From: Saprospiraceae bacterium
GTDB taxonomy: Bacteria > Bacteroidota > Bacteroidia > Chitinophagales > Saprospiraceae
Reading direction: 5' to 3'
Assembly (NCBI GenBank): GCA_013214355.1
Contig: JABSSL010000001.1
Coordinates: 24,404 to 88,403, forward strand
Length of the DNA: 64,000 nt
Positions 34,694 through 41,871 of this stretch are shown piece by piece. The notes beneath the pieces are model-generated. The model was not told where the DNA came from. It saw only the letters and a list, made by a program, of their open reading frames with translations, and did no database searches. How positions within the stretch are numbered: position 1 is the first letter of the stretch; the number at the start of each line of letters is the position of its first letter. The translations under genes were made by a program, and so were the position numbers.

Positions 34694-35995
34694 TTAAAAA
34701 GAACTGTAGATATAGCCAACCAAGACTATAAATAAAACCAAAGGCACTACCCATTTGATCCATTGAAAGAAGAAGATACCTTGCGTAAGAGAACTGGCCG
34801 ACAAAAGTTCCTTAGAGACGCGCAATCTCCCGATACCCCATGTTAAAGCAATCAATGCCAAAGCACTGCCTAACACCTGCATACCTGAACCAAAAATGAG
34901 ATCTAACCATCCAATCAGGTTGGGCTGCATCGCACTTGGAAAAGCCAGCAATGCTTGCAAAATGCCCATTCCTATTAGGACTTGTTTTCGGTTCCAAGAT
35001 ACCCAGGGTATCTCTACAATCGTGCCGATCGCAGCCTCTTGCGCTCCAATCAAAGACAAAATAGCTACCATAGCTAAAACGGTCATAAACAAGAAACCAA
35101 TCCATGCGCCCCCCGGCATTTCCATAAACAGGTGAGGTAAGGTCACAAAAATTAATTGCGGACCAGCTGTCATATCTAATCCAAAAACCAATACTGTAGG
35201 CACAATAAACAAACCCGCCAGTAGGGCTGCTCCTACATCCCCTACCCCGGTCCAGAAAGCCAGTTTGGGCAACGATTCTTCCGATTTGATATAGCTACCA
35301 TACATCACCATAAAGGTGCCACCCAAGCTGAGGGAATAAAAGGCTTGCCCGAGGGCAGCAAAGACGTCCTTGGCGCTCAAGGCAGCGAAGTCAGGTTGCA
35401 AAAAAGCTAGGAATTGCGCCTTTGCTCCCTCCAGCGAAAAGGCATTCATGATCAAATACAGAATGATCAATAGAAAGAAGGGAACAAAAAGCTTGCTAAT
35501 CCACTCGATGCCTTTCTGCAGCCCCCTTCCCAGTACCAACAGACTGATCAGTAGGGTCCCCAACACAATTCCGTATTGCAGAAATCCATTACTCAATTGT
35601 CGTTCAAATACGGGCATGCTTTCAGCACTAAACCCTTCTATAGCTGAAAAACTGGCGGTAAATATGACATTGGCGATTACCACCACATAATAGGAACTAG
35701 CAATCGTAACCGTGAACAATAGTAAAAACCCTATCCACTTACCAAAGTTCGGCCCCAGTGCTTCCTGAAAGGCCCCTAAAATTCCTTTCCGGCTTACACG
35801 TCCCAATCCCATTTCTCCCACCAAGGCAGGTAGGGCGAAAAGGACCGTAAACAGCAGATAGATAAAGAGGAAAGCGCTACCGCCATACTGTCCCATCATG
35901 TAGGGAAAACGCCAAACATTTCCTAGCCCCACGGCCACCCCAATCATTGTCAGTACCGTAGCCACCCGCGAAGAGAATAGATTTCTTTGACTCAC
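34694..35995 (-). CDS. SNF/NSS-family sodium-dependent transporter
   Basis: A 433-residue membrane protein with about eleven helices. The family signature is at the N-terminus (GVAVGLGNVWRFPYMMGQYGGSAF), with the sodium and substrate-site glycines, followed by LPALVGEMGLGR and FYSLSLGGTFMVMYGSY. It should co-transport amino acids or similar amines with Na+. Length is at the short end but complete. It is divergent from the NagB-like gene across a 109-bp region with two TATATTTA boxes, one for each direction. Confidence 0.92.
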   Translation of the reverse strand: MSQRNLFSSRVATVLTMIGVAVGLGNVWRFPYMMGQYGGSAFLFIYLLFTVLFALPALVGEMGLGRVSRKGILGAFQEALGPNFGKWIGFLLLFTVTIASSYYVVVIANVIFTASFSAIEGFSAESMPVFERQLSNGFLQYGIVLGTLLISLLVLGRGLQKGIEWISKLFVPFFLLIILYLIMNAFSLEGAKAQFLAFLQPDFAALSAKDVFAALGQAFYSLSLGGTFMVMYGSYIKSEESLPKLAFWTGVGDVGAALLAGLFIVPTVLVFGLDMTAGPQLIFVTLPHLFMEMPGGAWIGFLFMTVLAMVAILSLIGAQEAAIGTIVEIPWVSWNRKQVLIGMGILQALLAFPSAMQPNLIGWLDLIFGSGMQVLGSALALIALTWGIGRLRVSKELLSASSLTQGIFFFQWIKWVVPLVLFIVLVGYIYSSF

Positions 35996-36011
35996 AGAAA
36001 GGATTTATGAT

Positions 36012-36059
36012 TAAATATAGTGCCCCACTGGCTAAAAATTTAGGCATTCGTTATATTTA
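36012..36059. promoter_or_regulatory. Divergent promoter region
   Basis: TATATTTA boxes, one base away from the TAnnTTTG consensus, occur on the minus strand (36019-36012, toward the SNF transporter) and on the plus strand (36052-36059, toward the NagB-like gene). No clear -33 elements are present. Confidence 0.35.
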
Positions 36060-36104
36060 TGAAGCCGAATGCCATTTCTCGATTGACCAACTGAAAAACA
36101 TTTC

Positions 36105-36878
36105 ATGACAAAACGATTCCAATGTGACCAACTTGGGGTTAGCATTCACCCGACACGCCAGAGTATGGGGCAAGCCGCAGGGAAAGCCTTTATCCAAGCT
36201 CTCCAGACGCGCCTAAAGTACCAGGACCATGTTCGAGCAGTATTTGCTGCGGCCCCGTCTCAGTCTGAATTTTTGCACTATCTATGTCAGCAAAAGCAAA
36301 TCGACTGGCGCCGGGTCATCGCCTTTCATATGGATGAGTACTTAGGACTTCCAGCAGATAGCGCAGCTTCCTTTGGACATTTTCTGGGAGAACACCTTTT
36401 TGATCGGCTCCCTTTTGGGCAAGTTTACTACATCGACCCTACACACGACAATCCTACCGAAGAACTTCAATACTATTCCAAGTTATTGCAAGAAGCACCT
36501 ATCGACCTGGTAGCCATGGGAATCGGTGAAAACGGGCACATCGCCTTCAATGATCCGCCGGTCGCGGATTTTAATGATCCCAAATGGGTAAAGATTGTAG
36601 CGCTAGACGAAGTTTGTCGGCAACAACAAGTCAATGATGGGGCATTCCCCACGATCGAAGCGGTGCCTACAGCCGCCATCACCTTAACTATCCCCGCACT
36701 AATCTCAACAAAAGAAATCGTATGTGTAGTACCAGGACCAACCAAACAGCAGGCTGTCAAGCACACCCTCGAAGGTCCCATCAGCACTGCTTGCCCGGCT
36801 TCTATCTTGCGTAAACATGAGGCTGCTCAACTTTTCTTGGATGAAGAAGCCGCCAAGCTGTTAGAAAATCGTTTTTGA
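36105..36878 (+). CDS. Glucosamine-6-phosphate deaminase/isomerase family (NagB-like)
   Basis: A 257-residue cytoplasmic enzyme. Motifs: FAAAPSQSEF (phosphate loop), AFHMDEYLGL with the catalytic Asp77-Glu78 pair, MGIGENGHIAFNDPP, and a late VPGPTKQQAVKHTLEGPISTACPAS. E. coli NagB has NDGHI at the proton-relay loop; here the equivalent is ENGHI, so the Asp is Asn, as in a related subfamily. It may therefore be a deaminase of another amino-sugar phosphate or a lactonase-like member. Next downstream is a secreted protein with its own promoter. Confidence 0.82.
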   Translation: MTKRFQCDQLGVSIHPTRQSMGQAAGKAFIQALQTRLKYQDHVRAVFAAAPSQSEFLHYLCQQKQIDWRRVIAFHMDEYLGLPADSAASFGHFLGEHLFDRLPFGQVYYIDPTHDNPTEELQYYSKLLQEAPIDLVAMGIGENGHIAFNDPPVADFNDPKWVKIVALDEVCRQQQVNDGAFPTIEAVPTAAITLTIPALISTKEIVCVVPGPTKQQAVKHTLEGPISTACPASILRKHEAAQLFLDEEAAKLLENRF

Positions 36879-36907
36879 ACAAAGAAGGTAGAAAATTAAT
36901 ACATTTG
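36874..36907 (+). promoter_or_regulatory. Promoter with box almost touching the ATG at 36912
   Basis: TTTG (36874-36877), 22-bp spacer, TACATTTG (36900-36907), then four bases to the ATG. If the -7 element is used, transcription would start at or within a base or two of the start codon, giving a leaderless mRNA. Confidence 0.5.
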
Positions 36908-36911
36908 GATC

Positions 36912-37463
36912 ATGAGAAAACTAATCCTTTGGCTTCCCCTTAGCCTATTCGCAACTTTCATCCTAGCACAAGAAGAACAAAGTATGCGCCAAGTCTATAC
37001 ATTAGAGACCCCTCAAAATCAGATCAGCCTCTTCGAAGGAAGCTTGGAACAGGGACAAACCATGCCGCTAAGGTGGGCAGAAAACAGCTCCGTGGCCTGT
37101 TTTCCCGGCACTCGCTTCATCGAATTTCAAGGCAATCATGTCCTGTACCGCATGCAAATGCCGGCCTATTCAGATCTCAAAATCACCGTTCAACCTAAGG
37201 ATCCCAAGCATAGGATAAACATCTATGCCTTGCGTCTAGGGATCAATAACATGGGCACTCCCCCCGACATTAGTCAAGCCATTTCCTGCGAAGCTGGCTA
37301 CCCCATCTACGCTGGACAGCCCAATTTGAATGCTCCAGCTGAACCACGGTCCGTTTCCTATATTTCCGTCAATCGCCCCTACAACATCCTAATCGGAGTA
37401 GCAGGAGCGAAAGGGGTATTGGAAGGTGCGTATGAGCTGAAGGTCGAGCTGAAGGAGCGGTAG
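36912..37463 (+). CDS. Secreted protein of unknown function
   Basis: A 183-residue protein with a signal peptide (MRKLILWLPLSLFATFILAQ). The mature part is a beta-rich domain with two Cys (SSVACFPG and AISCEAGYP) that may form a disulfide, and a closing ILIGVAGAKGVLEGAYELKVEL. I recognise no family. It converges with the serine hydrolase gene with only 4 bp between stops. Confidence 0.7.
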   Translation: MRKLILWLPLSLFATFILAQEEQSMRQVYTLETPQNQISLFEGSLEQGQTMPLRWAENSSVACFPGTRFIEFQGNHVLYRMQMPAYSDLKITVQPKDPKHRINIYALRLGINNMGTPPDISQAISCEAGYPIYAGQPNLNAPAEPRSVSYISVNRPYNILIGVAGAKGVLEGAYELKVELKER

Positions 37464-37467
37464 AGTT

Positions 37468-38712
37468 CTACTCCTTAATTGCAGCAAGGACCTTCCCCAC
37501 AAATTCGCTCATCGATCTCCGATCAATCCAACGGGCTACGATTACCAAGTCGTGCTCTGGATCTACGTATACCATATTGGTACCGGCTCCGATATGAGCA
37601 AAAGCCGTTTCAGGAGCCGAAGCGATATATTCCTTGTCTGTGTTTACAAACCAGTTCATGAAACCATAGGTCTTGCGAGCCTTGGTGGGGGTTAAAGCTT
37701 GTCGTACCCACTCTTCCGATAGGATCTGTTGATCTTTCCATTTCCCTCTTCTCAAGGTTAGATACCCGAATCGAGCTTGGTCCCTGGCACTGATCATCAT
37801 CCCTCCACCCCAATGGCCGCCTCCACTCACAACCTGCACGGCTACTCCATCCAACAATATCCAAGAGTTCTCGTAGCCATGCCAGCGCCAGGTCTGCGAG
37901 GCCCCAATCGGATCCATGACATACTGCTTCAGGACCTGGGGCAGCGGACGACGCCAGATATTCGTGGCTGCCAAAGCCAACACATTTACTCTTACATCAT
38001 TGTATTTATAGTGCGTCCCTGGTTCGTGACGTTCTCGATTAATCCAAGTTCCCGGTTCCCTGTTGGGGCGATCTGCCCAATCTGGCTTACCCCATAAAGT
38101 ACCTTCCCAATCACTAGTCTGCCTCAACAGATGATTCCAACTTATTTTTCTATTGTGTGGCGTATCAAAGGGTTCATATATCTTGGATTGTCCCAGCTGA
38201 TCCGCCTTATTGCTCCCCGCAGATGGGCCGATAATAGATACGGGAGCCATATAATCATGTACCTTATCATCTAAGGAGTGGATCAGGCCTTGATCGAAGG
38301 CCACTCCAACGGTGCTAGACAAGAAGCTTTTGGATACACTAAAGGTCATATCCACCCGCTTGGGCGCTCCCCATTCTGCTACGATATAACCATTTCGCAC
38401 TATCATGCCAGTCACATCACCTCTAGTTTTATGTGGCCCCACAGCATCGCCAAAGGGCTCTCGCCCAAAGCTCAGGTAATGGTTTTCTTCAAGATCCCGA
38501 GGAGATTGACTCTCAATGGTTTTAGCAAATGCAATTGCTTCTTCGAGTTGGGCAGCATCCATTCCGACTTGTGCAGGTGTTCGCTTCTCCCATTTGTCCC
38601 CCGCTTCAGGAAAGTAGGTGGGGGCTTGGGCCCAAATTACTTGTCCGCTTTGCCAAAACAGGCAGATAATAAAAAGGAAGAAATTGGTCAGCTTAGCAGA
38701 TCTAATCATCAT
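37468..38712 (-). CDS. Class C beta-lactamase-like serine hydrolase
   Basis: I place the start at the ATG at 38712 (the frame is open to a TTG at 38742); it gives a signal peptide ending VIWAQ and 414 residues. The catalytic SxxK is in TFSVSKSFLS, the Tyr motif in HYKYNDVRVN, and a late HIGAGTNMV stands in the KTG-like position. A large family of exported esterases, D-peptidases and transesterases shares this fold, so the substrate is open. Nothing nearby indicates a link to beta-lactam resistance. Confidence 0.87.
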   Translation of the reverse strand: MMIRSAKLTNFFLFIICLFWQSGQVIWAQAPTYFPEAGDKWEKRTPAQVGMDAAQLEEAIAFAKTIESQSPRDLEENHYLSFGREPFGDAVGPHKTRGDVTGMIVRNGYIVAEWGAPKRVDMTFSVSKSFLSSTVGVAFDQGLIHSLDDKVHDYMAPVSIIGPSAGSNKADQLGQSKIYEPFDTPHNRKISWNHLLRQTSDWEGTLWGKPDWADRPNREPGTWINRERHEPGTHYKYNDVRVNVLALAATNIWRRPLPQVLKQYVMDPIGASQTWRWHGYENSWILLDGVAVQVVSGGGHWGGGMMISARDQARFGYLTLRRGKWKDQQILSEEWVRQALTPTKARKTYGFMNWFVNTDKEYIASAPETAFAHIGAGTNMVYVDPEHDLVIVARWIDRRSMSEFVGKVLAAIKE

Positions 38713-39017
38713 TTTTTCATTCTTTATTTCCGAATAATTCAATTTGGTGAATATAAACCCTTTGAGAGTGATAAAAAACTGATTGTAAACAAAATAGAAA
38801 CTTTCAGCAGCATCTTCCCTTTCTTTTCCTACCCTTCAAAAATGAGATTTTCACACCCATAGATGTCACCTTTCCCAAAGGTTCGGCTTTTAATAGCGTA
38901 TCAAGATTTTTAATGTTCTTTCCTCCTAGTTTCCGGGCCCCTAACTAGTAGTTGAAAACCCAAATGGTGATTGCCGAAAAACCATAATAGAGTAGGCTAA
39001 ACCACAATCTAACAACT
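38713..39017. other. Intergenic region between divergent genes
   Basis: This 305-bp stretch separates the serine hydrolase (minus) from the lipoprotein at 39018 (plus). It is AT-rich with no convincing coding frame, no strict TAnnTTTG box and no strong hairpin that I can see. Confidence 0.5.
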
Positions 39018-40151
39018 ATGACTATCAATAGAGCAAACTGGAGTAGTATTCCGATCTTAATAGTAGCTATCTGTTTGATTTTAGCGAGTTGTAATAAAGA
39101 CACCTTTGAAACCCCGATTGAAGATATAGAAGCACAACCCGAAAACCTGGAAATTGATATCAACGCACTACCCGAAGTAGTAACTGTAGATGGGAGAAAA
39201 ACCTTGAAATTTGGCAATTTGGAACACTTCAATGCCACGCTTGGATCCATTTCTAAAATGAATAGGAAAGCACTGGACAAATGGGAGCGGAGCCTAAGTT
39301 TTGTTTCCATGCGCAATCAATTTGAATCCTTAGAAGACCAATACGTGACTATCACGACGGAAGCCGAGCTGCAGAGGTTTAAGGATGCAAACCGTACCAA
39401 GGTTCAATTCTCTGAGGAAGGCGAATTAGAAATGTTAGTGGATATGTATCACGTGGGGAGCTTGATCAACCCGCAAGGTATCATCCAAATCAGCAGCATG
39501 ATTCAACAATTTACGAGAGATAAAGTAATAACAATTGTAGATGGGGACCACTCAAAATTGGCAATAGCTCATGGCTTGCAGGAGAGCGATCCTGCTCAGT
39601 CTATCTATATCAGTCCTATTGAAACTACCCTACTTAATGCGCGCTCCAATGGTCCTAACCTTTTAGAATGTGAAAGTGATTGGGATAACGATCGAAGAAG
39701 AGTAAAAATGTCATTGGAGGTTGTACGCTGGAGTACTCCCGAAACGATATGTCAAACCCAATATGTCTGCGTAAGAGACCCTGAAACCTTTGAGGAAATA
39801 TGTGAATGGCAAACCAATTGCTTCGAAACTGGTAATTCTTCCGTCACCTGCAATATGGAGCTGGAGGTCAAATCACAAAGAAGAGGTATTTTCGGAATCG
39901 CCTTTGCTTCAAGAGCCGATATTGATGCCACTTTTGGTGCCAATGTGCATCAAACAACAGTTACAGGTAGTTTAATCAACCACTGGATGCCAGTAAATGA
40001 ATCTGAAATCGACGAAAGAAGACTGGAGCGAACTTATCAAGTAGATTTCATCCCCTCTATCAGCTTTTTTGGTTCACTAGACTACTGCTTCGGCCCTACC
40101 CACGTAGCAGGGATTATTAATGGCGGAACAAACTGTCACGTCTGGAATTAA
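39018..40151 (+). CDS. Lipoprotein of unknown function
   Basis: A 377-residue protein with a lipobox ILASC (Cys25). The first part of the mature protein is acidic and helical (FGNLEHFNATLGSISKMNRKALDKWERSL), then a beta-rich region with a Cys cluster (ETICQTQYVCVRDPETFEEICEW, then NCFE and VTCNME) that suggests disulfides. A final region ends NCHVW. No family is recognised. It is followed by a 15-bp-stem hairpin and then by another lipoprotein. Confidence 0.72.
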   Translation: MTINRANWSSIPILIVAICLILASCNKDTFETPIEDIEAQPENLEIDINALPEVVTVDGRKTLKFGNLEHFNATLGSISKMNRKALDKWERSLSFVSMRNQFESLEDQYVTITTEAELQRFKDANRTKVQFSEEGELEMLVDMYHVGSLINPQGIIQISSMIQQFTRDKVITIVDGDHSKLAIAHGLQESDPAQSIYISPIETTLLNARSNGPNLLECESDWDNDRRRVKMSLEVVRWSTPETICQTQYVCVRDPETFEEICEWQTNCFETGNSSVTCNMELEVKSQRRGIFGIAFASRADIDATFGANVHQTTVTGSLINHWMPVNESEIDERRLERTYQVDFIPSISFFGSLDYCFGPTHVAGIINGGTNCHVWN

Positions 40152-40189
40152 TCAGGCAATGTAAAAAATAAGTATTCCCTATAGACGAT

Positions 40190-40224
40190 GTAAAGGTTGG
40201 CTTCGACATGAAGCCAACCTTTAC
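40190..40224 (+). terminator. Terminator-like hairpin after the lipoprotein gene
   Basis: Perfect 15-bp arms at 40190-40204 and 40210-40224 around a GACAT loop lie 39 bp after the stop at 40151. The T content is in the stem base and there is no following T-run, so termination strength is uncertain. Confidence 0.65.
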
Positions 40225-40364
40225 TATTTGCCCCCTTCCCGACAAAAGGAAATCTTAAAGTTTTCTTAGCTGTGCAATTTACACACCCCGCCCCTCAGTT
40301 ATATGTCCAGTTTTCATATTCGTTTACTTCTCTAGGAATGAGGGATAAATAAAGTGCACAAGTA

Positions 40365-40455
40365 GGCAAAATATTTTTTTGCCAGGTGAGGCACCAAAAT
40401 CCGAGTATAGCAGGGCTACATGAGGATTTTGGGAACGAAAGCTGGTGAAAAAAGA
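40365..40455. repeat. Compound hairpin element, function unknown
   Basis: Three successive foldable parts: GGCAAAA/TTTTGCC (40365-40371 with 40377-40383), GGTG/CACC (40385-40388 with 40392-40395) and a perfect 9-bp stem CCAAAATCC/GGATTTTGG (40394-40402 with 40434-40442) that encloses a small TAGC/GCTA hairpin. The second and third share bases, so they may be alternatives. It looks like a mobile or repetitive intergenic element or a structured RNA. Confidence 0.4.
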
Positions 40456-40555
40456 TAAAGCATAGTTGTATATTTTATTTGTGCCTCAATCCTTAATACC
40501 CAAACAACCATATAGCAGCAGCTTCTACACTTGTTAACCAAAATCTATCTCAATC

Positions 40556-41113
40556 ATGCTATCTGTAAAAGGACACAAGAGCTGCCTGTGGTTATTTTCT
40601 ATTGCCCTCCTCTTAGGATCTTGCCAAATTGACGACAGCCTTACAGACATTAACCCTCCTGAAGAAGAAGAACCTGAAGAAGATGTAATTGCGCCTTATC
40701 CAGGTGTGGATGAAGCCCTTTGGGTATACTTTGACCGTTATGAACGGGAAGGAGTATTGCGTGGGGTGACCATCGACCTGCGCCAGGCAGAAATTACGGG
40801 TGTGATTGAAGAAATTGAGGGGGAAGGGGTAGCCGGCCAATGTACCTATGGCTCCCACCGATCCAATCATGTACAAATCGACGAAACCTTTTGGAATCGA
40901 GCCCCTGAACTACTACGAGAATTTGTAGTCTTCCACGAATTAGGGCACTGCGACTTGGCCAGAGATCATAGAGAGGCTACTAATCCCGATGGCACCTGCC
41001 AAAGCATCATGGCAAGCGGTACAGGTGATTGTCGCGACAACTATCGATTCAACACTCGAGAAAGTTATCTTGATGAGTTGTTCGACCCTAACTTCATTGG
41101 AGATCTCTTTTAA
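40556..41113 (+). CDS. Metzincin-like zinc metalloprotease lipoprotein
   Basis: A 185-residue protein with lipobox LLGSC (Cys23) and an acidic spacer (PPEEEEPEED). The zinc motif is HELGHCDLARDH (His127, Glu128, His131 and His138), followed by SIMASG, which fits the Met-turn of metzincins. The third His is one residue later than in the standard HExxHxxGxxH pattern. It is probably surface- or periplasm-anchored. No substrate is evident. Confidence 0.75.
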   Translation: MLSVKGHKSCLWLFSIALLLGSCQIDDSLTDINPPEEEEPEEDVIAPYPGVDEALWVYFDRYEREGVLRGVTIDLRQAEITGVIEEIEGEGVAGQCTYGSHRSNHVQIDETFWNRAPELLREFVVFHELGHCDLARDHREATNPDGTCQSIMASGTGDCRDNYRFNTRESYLDELFDPNFIGDLF

Positions 41114-41315
41114 CACCAGAATAGATAATCGGAACAGCAGAAAACGACCGGGCACGAGTTCTATCAGGCTAAGGCTGAAGAACATTACACTTTCCGAGCC
41201 CTCAACAAACGTTCGTGGCAGACCTTGATTTGCCGCGAACTACGTATCTTATTTTTTTCAAAACGAATTCATCCACTAGCCAACGAGACTCAACTTTTCT
41301 TCCTACCTTTATAGG

Positions 41316-41687
41316 GTGAAGATTTATCCCCTCATATTGTGTTGTCTTATTTTTATATCCGGCATTCGTCCTTGGGACGGTGGCAGCATATGCCAAGAGC
41401 TGCATGCACAGTACGAGCATACTGATCATGAGGATGAATCTTGCCACCAATCAACTACAAAGGGTAAATGCTGTAAGCCTCCCACTCATTCCGAAGAATC
41501 TCCGACCGAGGAAGACCCTTGTGCAGATGGCTGTCATTGTTTCTGTTGCATCTCCATTATTCTTCCAGCATTGGACACACCTAATTTGGTCTACCCTCAG
41601 AAAAAGCCTCAATTACGAGGGTGGGAAGTAAGCCTATACACCCACGATTTCACCCACCTCATCTGGCACCCTCCTCAACTCGGATAA
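41316..41687 (+). CDS. Cys/His-rich small exported protein (DUF6660-like), metal-associated
   Basis: A 123-residue protein starting at GTG 41316, with a short hydrophobic start (YPLILCCLIFISGI) and a middle rich in His, Glu and Cys (HTDHEDESCHQ, GKCCKPPTHSEE, CADGCHCFCCISI). This pattern matches small proteins that precede metal-related TonB receptors in Bacteroidota. It probably binds or senses copper or a similar metal in the periplasm. The following gene is a receptor with two HMA domains. A TACCTTTA box ends 4 bp before the start codon. Confidence 0.65.
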   Translation: MKIYPLILCCLIFISGIRPWDGGSICQELHAQYEHTDHEDESCHQSTTKGKCCKPPTHSEESPTEEDPCADGCHCFCCISIILPALDTPNLVYPQKKPQLRGWEVSLYTHDFTHLIWHPPQLG

Positions 41688-41871
41688 ATACACCCGTATT
41701 TATTCGTATCAAATCATTGCATTATTACCGATGGATTCCCTTGTAACAGGGAGGGTTAATCGTATTTCTACATTTTCATGGTCTAGGAAGTTCAATACAT
41801 TCGGCTGCTTCTTGCCGATACCTGGAAATTTGAACTACGCCTGCCATCGGTAGCATAAAATCTATGCTTAG

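Larger units (their letters stand above)
40152..40555. other. 404-bp intergenic region with two structured segments
   Basis: No coding frame or tRNA is apparent. It contains a terminator-like hairpin (40190-40224) and a compound hairpin array (40365-40455), described separately. The remaining sequence is AT-rich. Confidence 0.6.

Noticed and set aside
38278-38862. A 194-codon plus-strand ORF opposite the serine hydrolase start
   Set aside because: It lies antisense to the SxxK-containing region and has a composition unlike a protein domain; the minus-strand gene has catalytic motifs.
40152-40555. Search for a CRISPR array or tRNA in the larger gene-free gaps (also 49274-49719)
   Set aside because: No regularly spaced repeats with unique spacers and no cloverleaf were found; only the hairpins and the single pair of direct repeats are present.
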